A DNA stretch of 64,000 bases from Mastigias papua (lineage: Eukaryota; Cnidaria; Scyphozoa; Rhizostomeae; Mastigiidae): the NCBI GenBank assembly GCA_964019165.1, contig OZ025273.1, forward strand, positions 7,695,605 to 7,759,604, in the 5' to 3' direction. Position 1 is the first letter of the stretch; each line of letters opens with the position of its first letter. Made by a program: the position numbers and the translations under genes. The notes beneath the pieces are model-generated. The model saw nothing but the letters and a program-made list of their open reading frames with translations. It was not told the origin of the DNA and made no database searches. Positions 1-14,300 of this stretch are shown here, piece by piece.

Positions 1-973
1 ATTTTTGATGTGAATAGATCAGAGCCACGCCAAATTGACGTAATATTTCTGCATAACGATCCAGTGACTTGTCAGAAATAAGCATTTCTTCAGGGTACAG
101 AAACCACAGTATCTTCTTAGAAGTGCGTCAATAACACTTAGTACGTACGATGAGAAAGCTTGCAGTGCAATAGTGTCAATCCTGTTACTCGACGGTTATC
201 TGCATCCCTAGTTATGTAGCAGACGGAACAACAATAGATAGAACTTTAATGTGCATGGCTCTAACATACCTTGATCAACTTTAATTTCGTGGCTGCGGCA
301 TTTTTGCAACATATATTCTGTGCGAATCGTGGAGTACAAGTCTCACGTTGCATGAGAACATGCCACACTTGATAACATCACAAGATAATACTTAATTTGA
401 AGTAAAATTTTTTATAAGAAACATGGGTATAAGAAACATAATACTAGAAACCCTGACATTTATGAAACTTTTAGAACTGCAAGGAAAGAGTTCTGAAACT
501 TAAGAACTTTCCGTACCATCTTTCACAGTTTTGGGAACCACTTTTTCCTGCGCAGATTTAGCAAGTTTCTACTGGAGCATGTTTTATGTCCGAAACCTTA
601 TAGGCACTACAAGACAATGTCTTCAGTTTGGCTTTCATTCTCACTGCAACTTTTTTCATTGACTTAAGAAACCTTTAAGAAATCTTTAGAACTAAAATGT
701 AATCCAAAATTAGGAAACTTTTACTACTCGGCTTTAAGCCAGGTTTCTTATAAAAAACATACCAAATTAAAGACAGTGAAATCTGAGAAGGCAATGAGCC
801 TGTTATTTCAAACAGAGTAGACGCGACAATAAACTGCATCATATATAAAACAGTTTATAAAATTTAATAATACATAATTACAACTAAAACGTTAACTCTT
901 TATAAACACCATACTCGATTAGAGTCGCATAGAGACAGTCACATTGTTATCTTGCAGGCGCAATGCTTTTGCC
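1..973. other. gene-free stretch downstream of the SOUL gene
   Basis: No coding region seen. The part at about 420-760 is rich in AAGAAAC-type words and resembles, in inverted orientation, 14560-14900, so it is probably an interspersed repeat. On the minus strand an ATTAAA hexamer (868-863) lies about 105 bases past the SOUL stop codon and may be its polyadenylation signal. Confidence 0.4.
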
Positions 974-1401
974 TTAAGCTTCGAGGAGCATTACTTCGTT
1001 TCGGCGTCCGAATAATTTCCATGGCTCATTGTAGCCAGTGGTTAGTTCTGTTCCTTCTACATAACTACTTTGTAGTCCACTCTTCTTGAGGTCTTCTTTC
1101 AGCTCATTAAATTGTTTCTCGTACTGACCATAGAACAGCGGGTATCCACCAAAAGACCTAACATAGACACAGAACTCTTTCTCCTCTAGGTTTACAGTTG
1201 AGTCTTTCGGTTTTGGTGGGCTATCCTGGAACTCTTTAGGTAAGTAAAAGCTCATTTTAAGTTTCTTCTTATACTCTTCTCCTTTCACTTCTTTTAAGAC
1301 GGGTACAGTCATTGGGATCTCTTTTTCCATCTTGTTCGCTCCTTGTATGTATCTGAACAGCCGCATGAACATTTTGGAGCTCTCTCCTCCCATAGGAACA
1401 G
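974..1401 (-). CDS. HEBP2: SOUL gene exon 2 (C-terminal half)
   Basis: 428 nt, completes the split proline codon and runs to the stop. It contains the family motif FRYIQGAN and the P-rich stretch SPPKPKDST. Confidence 0.85.
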
Positions 1402-2078
1402 CTAGAAATATAATATATTGCCTGAGTTTAATGAAGCGATAAATTGCTCATTGCAACATGAATTAAAAAGATCATTGGACTATCAAAGGGTAGAATCGCA
1501 AAATGCGCAATTTTTATTATAATTGCTTTCTCAAAGTTGCACTATAACGTACAGTGTTGATAATGAGAGAATATTGTTATTGTTCGCATTTTGTTAGATT
1601 CTGGTTAGATTCTTCCAGGGATTATTCTCAATGCTATAGCTGAGGAGTGGTAGAGAAGGAAGCCTTTTTAGAAGTTCTTTTGATACAATTTTTTGTTTGA
1701 GAGCTTCTAGAATATTATAGATGCAAATATAGATATGAAGAATAGGTAGGTAACAGTCAAATGATCATATGCAGGCATAGCAGGGCTTTCTGTAAGTGTG
1801 AACTTACGTGTTCCATAGCCAATTGTTGATACCCAATAAGCTTTTTGATAACATCTCAACTCGTAATCGTCGGTTTTGTTCTTCACGATGAACGATGGAC
1901 AATCATATTTCCCACAGAAAGCTGGTTTACCATCTTTCCCTTTGGACTCTAACGATGACTTTTTATTGACGTAGTTTTTAATGAACTTCAGTACGCTCTT
2001 AAATAGACCCGGTTTAGGATTCGCATTCACTGTAACAGCGAATACTGTAAGTACCAGGGCCAAGATTTGAATCTTCAT
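974..2078 (-). CDS. HEBP2: secreted SOUL-family haem-binding protein (HEBP2-like), two exons
   Basis: Exons are complement 2078-1808 and complement 1401-974, giving 232 codons plus stop. I chose the ATG at 2078 because it opens a classic signal peptide (MKIQILALVLTVFAVTVNA). The donor is GTAAGT at 1807-1802 and the acceptor is a TTCTAG ending at 1402; the join is phase 1 and reads STIGYGT-PVPMGGESS. The SOUL hallmarks are visible: FCGKYDCPSF and YELRCY early, then MFMRLFRYIQGANK and KEIPMTVPV, then the C-terminal YVRSFGGYP and NEVMLLEA. Known SOUL/HEBP proteins bind haem or porphyrin and vary between cytosolic and secreted forms. The signal peptide here points to an exported form, but the ligand is an inference. 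Family membership is firm; orthology to HEBP1 versus HEBP2 is not. Confidence 0.87.
1808..2078 (-). CDS. HEBP2: SOUL gene exon 1 (signal peptide and N-terminal half)
   Basis: 271 nt, ends in phase 1 at a GTAAGT donor. It encodes the 19-residue signal peptide, a basic linker and the first part of the SOUL fold, including two closely spaced cysteines (FCGKYDC). Confidence 0.85.
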
Positions 2079-5000
2079 GGTTTGCAGCGAGTTTGAGATC
2101 TGGCAAATGATAATGAGATGATTCACATAAGAAAGGCACAACTTAAAGGTTGTTAAGAAGTTGTTACCACCAATAAGACAAACTTTAGCTAAGCGAACTT
2201 TCCTTAAATTACTAGGTTGTTAGACTTTTCATAGACTGCTCGTCGTACGTTACTTGTCAGCGTGTAGGACGTTTGAAGCAGTGCGACAATGCAATTGTGT
2301 ACAAGGCTTAGCAACATAAAACTTAACCAGTAACTTCAATTCTGTAGCTTCCTTTTTCAGGTTACGTCAAGAAATAGAATGGTAGAAGTCTAACACTAAG
2401 GAAAGTGGACTGCTATCACAATGCATACGCGATTAACTAGTGACTAAGTTGAGGGCAGATTTACGTAAATGTAGAATGCAAAGATTGAAGGCCAGTTTCA
2501 TCGCCTCCGAAAACTAACAAAAGCGTCCTAAACAGGATAACATGCAATGTTTACTAAATAGTAATACACGATTCTAACCTACATACTAGTAGTTCAGAAA
2601 TCATTTGCACAGATATGTAAAATTGCAAATTGCTCTTACCAACAATGTATGCTCCTTCTGACTTGGCTTTCTGTTCAATTGACTATTCGATGCTGTGTTC
2701 CTTTTATAGCTACTTGACAACGGGGATTCCTCTGCAAACATATGAGGAGGACAATAGTAATGAAATGCGATAGCTTATATAATAAATGCCACGGGTTCCC
2801 AGAAGAATATTAACGGTAGTTAATATTTTTCTAGCATTACCATGGTAACAAGTCTTTTGCCTTTACTTCGACCAATCAGGACACCTGGGCTATTCGTTAC
2901 TTCTGGCTACGTCATAAAATGCTTGGTCATGCCATCTTGGACTGAATATTCCAGAAGTTTATTCCTGTATAATGCTGTTTAGGAACTGACAACAAGGGAT
3001 TGGAGAAAAGTTCATTGTGCAACGTATGAATTATCTTGAGAGCACGTGAATGTGCAGCCAATTGATGGTTCCTTGAAGTAATAAGTCATACACATTAACA
3101 GGTTCCTTTAAGCAAGGAACTCTTGTTTTCAGTATACATTCATATGAAAAGGTGAAACTCGAGTATAATATCTCCATTTCCATTTCATGATGCTGCCTGT
3201 GATCTAGCATTACAGCCTTGTTACCCTCACTTCCATTTGCATTACGTAATCTCGATATTGCTAACTGTGAGTGAAACAAAAGTTTGACTATGTCACGTTT
3301 TGCACCACAACGCACTTCAGCAAAGGGGAATTCATCTGCGACTTTCAAACACTGGGCTTTTCCTAGTAATGTGCCAATTCTCAAAACCCTTATGCAACAT
3401 ACCTGAGAAAAATACTTTGTATTTGTGCTTTCTCAGATAGAATTTTAATTTCTGTATACGAATGTCACAAGTATTTACGATTTGCGGCATTTAATCTATC
3501 ATAGAAACAAGTAAGTTTTTGGGAGTTTGCTGTAGTTGTGGTGATGGAATACGAAGTGAATTCAAAAGTTATTGATAATTTTGTAATTTGATAGTAGAAA
3601 TTCAAAGTAATTTTGATGGCCTGTGGATATGTTCGTTTTTGATACCAAGCCTGTAAAAAGGAGAAAAACTTCGGCTATGATATTCCTTCTGCTAGGTATC
3701 GCATTCTAGTGATTCACGGTGAGGCTTTCTTGAAATAGCTTCTTGTCAAACTACCATAACTCCCTGTTGCTACAATAACTCAACGTTGCTTTTGTTAAAC
3801 TGGTACCTGCATACCCCGTTTTGAACGCCAAGCTTGTATTGAATTTATGCATGTATACCATGATAACCATTTTGACCTCGAAAGGTGCCTATTTTAGTGT
3901 AGTCCTGTCCACACTTTGTGGCCTTGGGAAAACATGATTGTGGCCCAGGAAAACTAAAAATATGGTCAACTTTGATTAAGGTTAAATCTCTGAAGTCTCT
4001 CTTATCCTGATTGACCATCATTCCTTATGATAGCCATTAGAAACACTTCATGGTTGCCAAAAAGAACGTTTAATCCCACTGAACGTAGCATATAATAGCC
4101 TGGAATTTTGGAGAGTCATGGGGCGCTTTGGTCATCATGGCATTTTGCTGAGACTTTCCTTTCACTGCCTAGCTTTGTAGCCTCGTCGTTGTAGCCGAAA
4201 AATTTGGCTATGGCATAGTGTTCTCGACTACGATTTCCCTTCCAGTTGAAATGCTCTTCAAAATATGTTCTTTTCTACTTTATAGGCTAGAAGCATTTTC
4301 TTAATTCTCGATTGCTTGCATGGATACAAACATTCGAATTTGAAAGTCCTTTAAGCTATTTTTTAGTTGTACAAGTTCCTTAAACTTTTCACTGTTTATT
4401 TAGATACCCTATAGACTGGTTCCTTACAAAAATTACACGTAAGTATAAGAAACATGAGTGCCTGAAGCACAAGTTTGAAATTTATTGCAGATTTTCTCTA
4501 CCCTCCCATTTCCTCTGATGATCTTGTTGAAGTCCTAGTTTAGAATTATCGTCTTGCTACTGATATACAAGCCCCAGGTAGTAGAAGATAGCTGAAAGTC
4601 TTGCCGATACATAGTGTCAAACATTGCATGAATGCTACAGTATACCCTTGGACACTGGACGGTTGGGTTCTTTTATTCGACTGGTAACATTACTGCCTTG
4701 TATGTAACCGGGACTCAGTATGGCTCGAAAGATGCTTAATTTGATTGAAAATAGGAAAGACTCTGCAGGGTCTTCCCCAGTGATTAGCTTTAAATGCGCT
4801 GCTGCATTAGACATATCATGACCAACGAGCAACTGCATTTGTCTATCTACAGAAACCACATAATCTCCAAATCCATGAACTCTTTAATTCACTTCCGAGT
4901 ACCGTAAATCCTTGAATTGATCCCCCTCAAATGAGCTCCCCGTGCTAGAACTTCAAATTATTAGTAAGCCCCCTCCAATAAGCCCCACCCCATATGCTGA

Positions 5001-5303
5001 TAAAGACCTTGATAAAGACTAATGCTTGAAGTTACATTGTTCTTTTACTATTGTGGAGAAAAAGAGTTTTGACCATGAACCGTGTATGAAGCATGTGTCA
5101 AGTAACTTTATATGCTACTCTCGAGTTACCCCTCCCCTTGAATAGGACTCCACCCACAGAGTATCAAAAGAAATTAGTCCCATGGGGCTAAGTCTTGGAC
5201 TCACGGTCGGTAGGTAGGAATGTACCATAGAAACGAACTTTCGTTATCTCAGCCTCGTTTTTTTTACGAATAGCACCAGTTAGAGACTACGCTTTCTTCA
5301 ATC
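2079..5303. other. intergenic region between SOUL and TADA1 (divergent promoters)
   Basis: The two genes point away from each other, so both 5' regions lie here. I see no convincing coding exon. A 117-codon open frame at 3384-3031 (minus) has no recognisable domain. At about 4890-5160 there is an interspersed AATAAGCCCC-type repeat also seen near 9400-9450 and 35570-35930. Confidence 0.4.
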
Positions 5304-5365
5304 ATGGCGGACGTCGAACTTGCGAGAAAGCAACTGTTGATCGCTCTGGGAGAATTTGGCGAAAA
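5304..5365 (+). CDS. TADA1: TADA1 exon 1
   Basis: Codons 1-20 plus two bases, ATG in a good context (TCATGG), donor GTGAGT. Confidence 0.88.
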
Positions 5366-8300
5366 GTGAGTTTCCTTCGAGTAATTATTTATCTTCTCTC
5401 AGCTTCTAGTCTTCCATTATATTTATGAAACTGACAATCATTGTCAAAGAGAGGTGCAATGAAAACTAGGAGAGAGTCGGATACTACATACATACATGAT
5501 CAAGTCTATAGGTACTTTTCAATGCTTTGAATTTGGTAATTTGGTGCCGGGAAGCTCATTGCTTGGTGAATTCTTGTGCGTGTAAAACTTGTGGGGCTCA
5601 GGGTATTTGATCTGACACAGACTCTTTGGAGTACCGCGAACAGGGATATGCAGATGGAAGCAGTCAAGGTGGCACGGGGAAAACCTTGCCCGCGCACTAC
5701 AAAGAATGCAATCCGGCAGTCTGTGAGCAAATGCATGTCTAGTCGTTGACGTGAAATTGATTTGATAAATTTAGCACGAAATGATATCAACCAGAAAATT
5801 TCTGACGTATAGTGTTCAATGGCACTATTGCAGATGTGCACCTCTACTAGACTAAAAACGGAAGGCCTAGCCCAGACTGTGCGCTTTGAATTAGGCATGG
5901 GGAAGCTCATTGTTAGGTAAATTCTGACGCATTTATAGGCTATGGAACTCGAGATGTTTGACCTGACATAAACTCACAGCAAACGAGGCTTTTGCCATCA
6001 ACTAATGGTATGTATGCCAATTGAAACAATGGAAATGGCATGGAGAGATATTCCCCATGCATTCCAAAGAATGCATTCTGGGACCTAACAACTCTGTCTA
6101 GTTTTCCATGACTAGATTAAAATGATACCTCCTTCTGGATTTCCAGAATATGGTGTTTTTCAATGAGACCTTGAGTGTGCACATGTAAAATATCATGCAA
6201 TTTATGTTTGCACTTGACTTTTTGGTTTACAAAGTACACAAGTCAGATTTTCTAAGTTGGATATTGCATAAGTTGGAAGGTTTTTGAAGTTCGGTTGTAA
6301 AACAGCACAATATAAGTCAGGTTTTGATCATGATTTCGATAGCAAAAGTGGAAAATGTTATTGCCAATTAGCTTCATACTCTGAATTGGTATAGGGGCCA
6401 ATCTGAGCTCATAGAAGGCATTTGAATCTTGCAGCAATTTCAACAACAGTGTTCAGAAGTCTTCTAGTCTGTAAGAGAGTGCACTTTGAGCTGGCTTTTC
6501 TGCACCCTCCATGAATACAGCAAGCATTACCCAGGCAAATGATAAATGTTATGATGTCATTAGGGGTCATGCTTTTTCCATTTGTCCCAGGCTGCATACA
6601 AGTTCTTGATGGGTCTGGACTTCCTTTGCACTTCTCAGACTTTGCATAAGTAGGACTGCTTTATCTAGTTTGTATTTTATTTTAATATTTAGATTTAATT
6701 AGCTAATCTTCTCTAGCTATCACTGTAATTCCAATATTAAAGAAATTGATAATAGTAATGATAAATAATGGCTTTAAGAGATTCAACTTATGTGAGTTAG
6801 ACTGTGTTTTGAAGAACCAGCTAACAGTTTTTATGCTTGGTCTTCTAAATTTAAGAAAGGCACAAATTTTGCCATCCAGTTGGATAATTGGAAGAACTTC
6901 CCATAGCAGAGATTATTTATGAGACAATGTGCAAGATCATGTTAGTAAATGTTCATTAAAATTTAGGCTTTTATGCAAAATAATAAAGATCTATTTATAA
7001 GAATATCTAATTTGTGCTAAGCCTTTATATTATTAGAAGTAGTCAATTTTGAGCCTAAGCTTATTTGCAAATTATTCTTATGGACTACATTTGTATCATA
7101 AGAAGCATTTACCGGACACTCCCTGGAGAGTTGCTGGGTTGCATCATAGCATAATGACTCCCAGGCACAGACCAGGTAAGTGAAACTCACACTCACAACT
7201 CATACTAAAGAAACTCAAATAGACAAAAACTTCAAAACCTTCACACAGCTTGTGCCTTGCATTGTCCTTGAATCTCAGAGATATCAGAGCCTGCATATTC
7301 TTTTGGACTATATTCATATAAAATAGTGTGTATTGACCTTTGTCAGCAGAGGTATTGCCACAAGGGGACTAAGGGAGACATGCCCCCCCCCAGTTTTCTC
7401 CAGGATCAACTTTGAAATTCACTGAAATTCAAGTAGAAAAGATTTGAGGAGGTGGAGGTTTCCCAGCAAGGTTTTATTCATTATTTTCCCAAATCATCGC
7501 TGTTTGCATCGCTGTTTGTCACCCTTGAGTTGGATATTTCATTATACACTGTACTAAAGGGCATAGTCAAAAGGCCTTAGCCCTTCAAAACCCTCACCAG
7601 TCTACAGTGGCTGGCACTGCCCCTTTTTGTCAGTTGGAAATCTTGAGCCCTTCACCGAACCAAAAGTATCCGTCAATTTACATCCCTGTAACTCTAGCCT
7701 ATGCCTGCTGCCCTTTCACCAATCTGGAGCCTGAAACTTTTGTATGCGATAGATCTGCACTAGTTGTTCAAAGTGTTTATGCTAGTATACTCTTTGCATA
7801 CATAATTCAATGCATAACCTCTTTAGTCTTAATTATATATATACTGGGATACAACAAACTAAGGAGTTTTGTACGCCACATATATATGTGGCATGCCCCC
7901 TCCCTTGATCCCAGACTGGCTCACTCAGTGGGAGTACATGACAGCAATTTTTGTGCATGGTAAGTCATTTTCTGACCTAACTCATTGAAAGTTTGAGTTA
8001 TTTGGTAACTGAGTGCCCAAGTGCATTCTAATTGTGCTGCTGGTGTAATTCGGAGCAAATTCTCTATAGTGTTCGATATTACCATTTAGGACAGCAAGCA
8101 CAAAAATATGGCATAACCTTCTTATATCTAAAAGTTCTGGCATATATCTTTGGGGAGACAAATTATGGAATGCAGTGTGGACTGGGGGTATCATTTTAAT
8201 GTATATACTGGTTGGGAGCTTTTAAAGGGTATATAGTTTGTTGGGGGTAGACCTCATCTTTCTAGAAGAGGTTCAAATCTGCACTAGCATTGAATTCAAC

Positions 8301-11300
8301 ATTGTACTTCAAAAATTTTCTGGCTGATAGTGTTGTGGTAGTAGTTTTCATAACAATATGAGTAAGAGTTGCTGGTTATTTGTCCCTATTGGTCATTTTT
8401 ATGACCCATTTTTTGAGATGATTTGTTTCAACATATTCAGCACAAATAAAAGACAAAAGCTTTGTGTTGCATTTTATCAAGGCACACTGACATATAAATA
8501 GTCTTAAAATATGGCATTGGAAGTTGATTCTGCCTGTGAAAGCACATATATGTCAAAAATTGCATTTCAAATTTTATGTGAGCAGAATAATTAAGACATA
8601 GCCTTTGTGTCTTTGCAATGATGTTATTTTGTTGATAAATGCCAATGTTAATTACCATTGAGTTTTAGTTACCATCAAATTTATGTATTTGTGACATGCT
8701 ACTGTTACCTATTACAACATTTTACACAGGTTCTGTATCTTTATATTTATTTGCTCTTTTCCCAGGTACTGGAACAACATGAAACTTTGGTACAAGCAGA
8801 AGGTATACTGTTTGATATTCTGCATACATAATGTACTAGTTTATGTCAGTGCTTAGTGATTCAATAATACCACATTAGAAATACCTGCTTTCTTCCCCAA
8901 TTTCCTGTCAAAGAAAGAATGAGTTGTGATGCTATTTGGTGATATTATTGATTTTTGATAGGTTACCTCACTCTTCATAATGATTTATTTTTGGGAAGTA
9001 TCATTTTTAGTTTTAAAGTGGTGAATGTATCACTATTTGATGTTAGAAGGCTAATTTTAATGTTGTACTTTTGTTGATGTATTTGTTGCAACAAATGAAG
9101 CAAAACAACAGTTATTTTGTGGGTAGCATCAGTTCTATTTCTTTAGGTTGAGCAAATTTCATATCATTTTCTGTTCATAATGATGATTGTGATTTAAGTA
9201 GATACCAAGCAGTTGTTGTAGTGAACATTCTCTCTTACTTTCTAATTTTTTTCACCTCTAAAGATTACAAAAGATGATTTTGATACTCAAGCCTTCCAGC
9301 TTCTTGGCCCTGGAAAAAGTTAGTAGAAACTCAGATTTTTCACTATTGTGTTTATAGAAACCTGCATGCCATAAAGCCTTCTCTCAAGTCAGTCCCATCC
9401 GAGAACTAAAATTTGATCACAAATCCCCTTCAAATAAGCCCCCATCATAGGAGATGATTGTGATTGGTTTTTATATTTGGATTATTCTTTTAGCAGTTTT
9501 AATATAAATACAACAAACATTGTCACTCTGATTTAATATTGAATTCAACAATATCCAGCATATATGACAATAAATGGTATTTGGGTATAGATTCAGTGTC
9601 AACCATTTAAATGAAGTAGTCTCTGGGTATAATGGTATTTGGTCTTAATAGATAGAAAATGCAATAAGAACAGACTGGTTGACAATGAATCATGGTTAGT
9701 CTGAAACAACAGTACATGTTACCTATTTGCTGGAGATTGTTTCCTTGATAGTGATTCTCTGATTTATAATAAGGCTGTGATTCCCATTACACAGTTCTAT
9801 TAGCAGTATGGAAAAAGCATATTTGTGGGGTTTTCATGCTGCATGTTCCAGATAGTTTTTGAGCCCCCATCATAGTAGCTCTTGTTCAAAAATATAAAAG
9901 CAAGTAATTTCCCAGAGGGCTAATCTCAGGATTTATAGTGTAGAGTTATGTATTTAGGTAAATTGCCAAATTAATATATTACATATCTGTTCCCATTTCT
10001 CTTTGCTTCATTTGTCTTAAGTGCTTCACTATAAATGTATCAAGAGAACTTTTTCTAAGACAGGGAACTCTTAGCAAGATATATCTGTATATATTTCTTA
10101 ATATTCTTAACCTAGGCACATACTCAATGCATATATCAGACCTATTGCATGAAATCATGAGTCTATTAGGCTGGATGGACATTGTTATCTTTGTTTATTA
10201 ATTTTCTTTCCTGATGGGACATTGATTGTTTTCAGTACATCTACATAATGAGTTTCTTTTGGCTATTCTGGCAAGGTGTCATGCATTGATTGCTGCTCCT
10301 GGTATGTAGTTTTCCAAATTCATAACTACCTTCTTCTGTTTACTTTGCTTTTGTAGGAAATTGACTATTATCTTGACATTATTTATGCAAATCTTCACTA
10401 CTATAGAATTTGTATTGATTAGCTTTGGCTCTCAAGCTCAATGATCATATTTTTTCATAAATAAAAAGTGCTGTATCTGTATCTTCAAACCTGGTATTGT
10501 TGCTTAGGGTATGTTTAGGGGTTCTATAATTTATCTGTTATTGGAAACTGTACATTTCATATGTCACTCTTGTCACATATTCATCTCTCAAGTGCAATCT
10601 CATTGCATGAAGACATTGGAAACTGTACATTTCATATGTCACTCTTGTCACATATTCATCTCTCAAGTGCAATCTCATTTTCACTTTAAGCATCATTGCC
10701 ATCCAAAACAAGTCAGAAGGCATCTGCAAAATCTGTGTTACTTAGGAAGCCAAAAGTTAAAAGACCTGGTCATCACATCAAAGTGAGGTTGCAGGTTTGT
10801 CATTTGTTTGTCAATTCTCTTTGCCATAAATCAAAATATTCATCAATCTTAGATGACTGTTCGCTTCTAGTAAACCCCACCTACAATTCGCATATGCTTT
10901 TTATTTGCTATTTGTTTGCAGAGAAAGATGAGCTTTGTTTATTCAATATCTCTCATAGTTTTACATTCTAATTTTTAGCATCAGTTTCAGAAATTTGATG
11001 TTGTAAATCATGTTGATGTAGTTGCCCCAAAGGTATGCACATGTATTTTTATGCATGTTTCCTTTCCTCTTCTTTCCTCCTCATAATAAGCTATCTTAGC
11101 AATTTAGAAGCTGTTTCATATTTGTTTCATATTTGTTCTTTTCCCACTGACGCCTTTGTTCTTTTCCCACTGACGCCTTTGTTCTTTTGTTGCTAAATTG
11201 AACCTCTGCATTATTGTCCTATAATTGCCTGATTAGATATCACGTGATTTTTTTATGATATCACTTCTGCTATCGAGGGAGCCTCCATCCATGGCCATAT

Positions 11301-14300
11301 ACTGAGGAGCTTTTTGGTTTCAGGGTAAGCACTGAGTCATCTATCCTTGAGAATTTCTATGTATTAGTATATGTACTAGAAATATTTCTTTTGAAGGAAT
11401 TTCCATTGCATCTTATAGACTGTGCTGGTTTTATGAAACGATGAATTGAGTCTTTGTGAACACGTTGAATTTTATGCATGTTTGAAACATCTGCAGACAT
11501 GAAGGTGTTCTATTGGAAACTGTGCGTTGATAACATATATATATCTCTGAAAGGCTCTTTTGAAGCTCGTTTAGAAAGCTATTTAATACTTTCCTGCTTT
11601 GTGCTTACATATTGTGCAATGTAAAGCGAATTCTTCAAGCTGCTTCAATGGCTGACCCATTCCCCTTTTTACAGCACCTAGTGAAGATATCGATTCAAAA
11701 CTATGCACCCTTGAAATGGCCCTGCCAGATGTTGCAACTTTACATGGACGACTTTATCTCGGTGCTTGGGAGCAAGGCTTATCTTCTGTAGCAGATGATT
11801 CCGCATTATTACTTTCTCATGCTGTTGAGGTAATAAAACGTCTCGTATGTTCTTGTTATTTACCATTAATTGATATAAAGATGTAATGCCCTGTGAGAAT
11901 CGGAGTGGGAACTTTTTTGGTTCTTGAGATCTTCTGAATAATTTGGAGAATTGGAAAGTGCCAACTAATTGTGGCTATGCAATATTCCATTGCTTTCAAG
12001 TTTTATGGTTTTGTTCTATTGCATTGTATTGTTCAGTTATTGAGCTTTTTTTCCCACCTAATTTGTCACTTAGCAGTTAGCACTATCCTTGTGAACTTTA
12101 ATTTCCCTCTCTGTTTTCTTTGTCACAATTACTATGCATATAAAAGTAATTCACGCAAAGCAATTATCAACTTCCAATCAATGGCTCAGAGGCCAAAAAC
12201 GTACATAATCGAGTCTATTCTAGCACGCCTTGAAAATTTAAATTAATTGATTTAGCGAAATCAATTTTACATAAGCATTATTCTTGTCTGTTAGCATATG
12301 TGCTTTTACCTTATGGTTGATATCATTACAATACTAGTAGGGTCAAACTTTGATTAACAATTTTATAGTTTACTGGTGAATAGTAAGTTTTCGACGACAA
12401 GTTCATTTTGCCGCATTAGCTAGTTCAGCGTTAATTACCAATCCAGAAGTCGCAAATTTTCTTGGTTGTAGTGAAATTGTTTATCATTGCAAAGGTAGTA
12501 GCTATTTTTCTTAGATGTTGAAGTTCTGATTTGCGTAGGTAGAAAGAAATACGCTCCTGAATTCACTCCTATATTGAGTGTGTTTGTTTCATTTAAAGCT
12601 GGTTCTAGGAAAACAAAACGAGTGTAAAATGACATATGTTGGCATTTTGTTTTCCCTGACACGAAGTCATTGACAGCAGAGCCCGGGGGCTGGGAGGCTG
12701 TAGCCCCTCCACTTTTTATAACAAGTGTACTTTAGTATGCGTTTTAGCACCCTCTATTTCCCTGCAATTTTTAATCTGTCCACTCGACCCCCCACCACCA
12801 ATAATTTTGCTCCACTGCCCCTGGAAGTGTTGACAAAAGTATACATTTTCCCTGCTTTATGTAGATTTAGCTTTATGTAGGTTATCTATGACGTGTTCAA
12901 AAGAGATGTGATATTTATATTCATAACATCTCTTTTGCTAGGCGCATTTAAAGAATATCTTGACCGCTTGTGTAGCAAAACGAAAACCATACAATTTGCG
13001 AGATAATCAGTTCAGGAGCTCATTTGGTGGAGATAGCTTGTCGACTAAGCAGGCACCTAAGGAGAAGTAGGTTCTTCTTTTAGGCCTTTTAGAATTTCTC
13101 TTACTGTATTTTACAGTTGTGTCACTGTAGTTTATTTGTCATGCCCTCTATTCTTATATACTAATTTCGAATTGTAAGCTGCTACACAGCATACTCTTTT
13201 GCTTCTCTTGAGTAAGCAAGTGTTATTGTTAAGGTGTATTGTTTGGCTATATCTGGAAACGGCAAGTTCTTGTATTGTTCTAGTTTTGTACATAAGATAA
13301 GTGGCATGACATTTCATGAGAATGGTAAGTCCCTTTTGATGAGAATTTATCAATACGTATAGTGATAGTCAGCGTCGTGAGGTGTCTTCAATTTGTTAGG
13401 ACTATTTTACCAGAATGAATACTTAGCAGATAATTACTTTTCATATTAGTTTTTGTGCATGAAAATGCAACTTATATCTTGATATTATCGTAATATTTTC
13501 GCTATGAATTAAATGATGGACACATATGTGCTAGACTGTAAACTTCCACCATTGGAGTAGGTCAGTGGACTTGCTCTTAATTTGTATTGAAATTATTTTT
13601 CCAAGCATCCTGTCTGGAGAGTTTTCCGTGAGAAATGGGAGTTCTCCTCAGTTTATTTGCATCTAATGTCCACTGGCTCAGCCATTTGGTGTTTTAGCAT
13701 TTTTAGAATTATGCATCATTCATTTTGTAAGTCTTCCTTCGCACAGGGTGTAAGCAGTTTTTTCAAATGATAATGATGTAGAGCCTGAATTAGAAACTGC
13801 TTACAGATTCACACTTTTGTACAAAAAATTAGTTTTTTCTTCGAATTACATAAAATTGGAGACAGAAACTAAACAGCACCTAGTTATCTAAAAGACAGAA
13901 TAACAAACTTTTATTTATCTAAATATTATTTAGTGTCGATACGTTTGCTAATTTGTGCTAATTTTGGTTATTCACTTTCAATAACTGGATTTGTCTTATT
14001 TACAAAGCCACACTTTCCCCAGTTACAGATCCACAGCACCTATTACAGACTCTGCAGTTATTTGCAGTTATCTCATCTACTGTTTTGACTAATATTGCTG
14101 GAATGCTCTTTCAAACAGCTCTACAGAAATCACACATAACACTGACGAAGCAGAAGCTGCCGCAATGCTAGTGTTAGCATCAAATAGACACTGTCTGTAT
14201 TCTCTGACTCCAATATCGACTTTCGATCTTCGAGATACATTGCAGGTATGTTTGTGCTTTTTATCGCCTCAATTCATCCAGGAACTCTAAACACTGCTTG

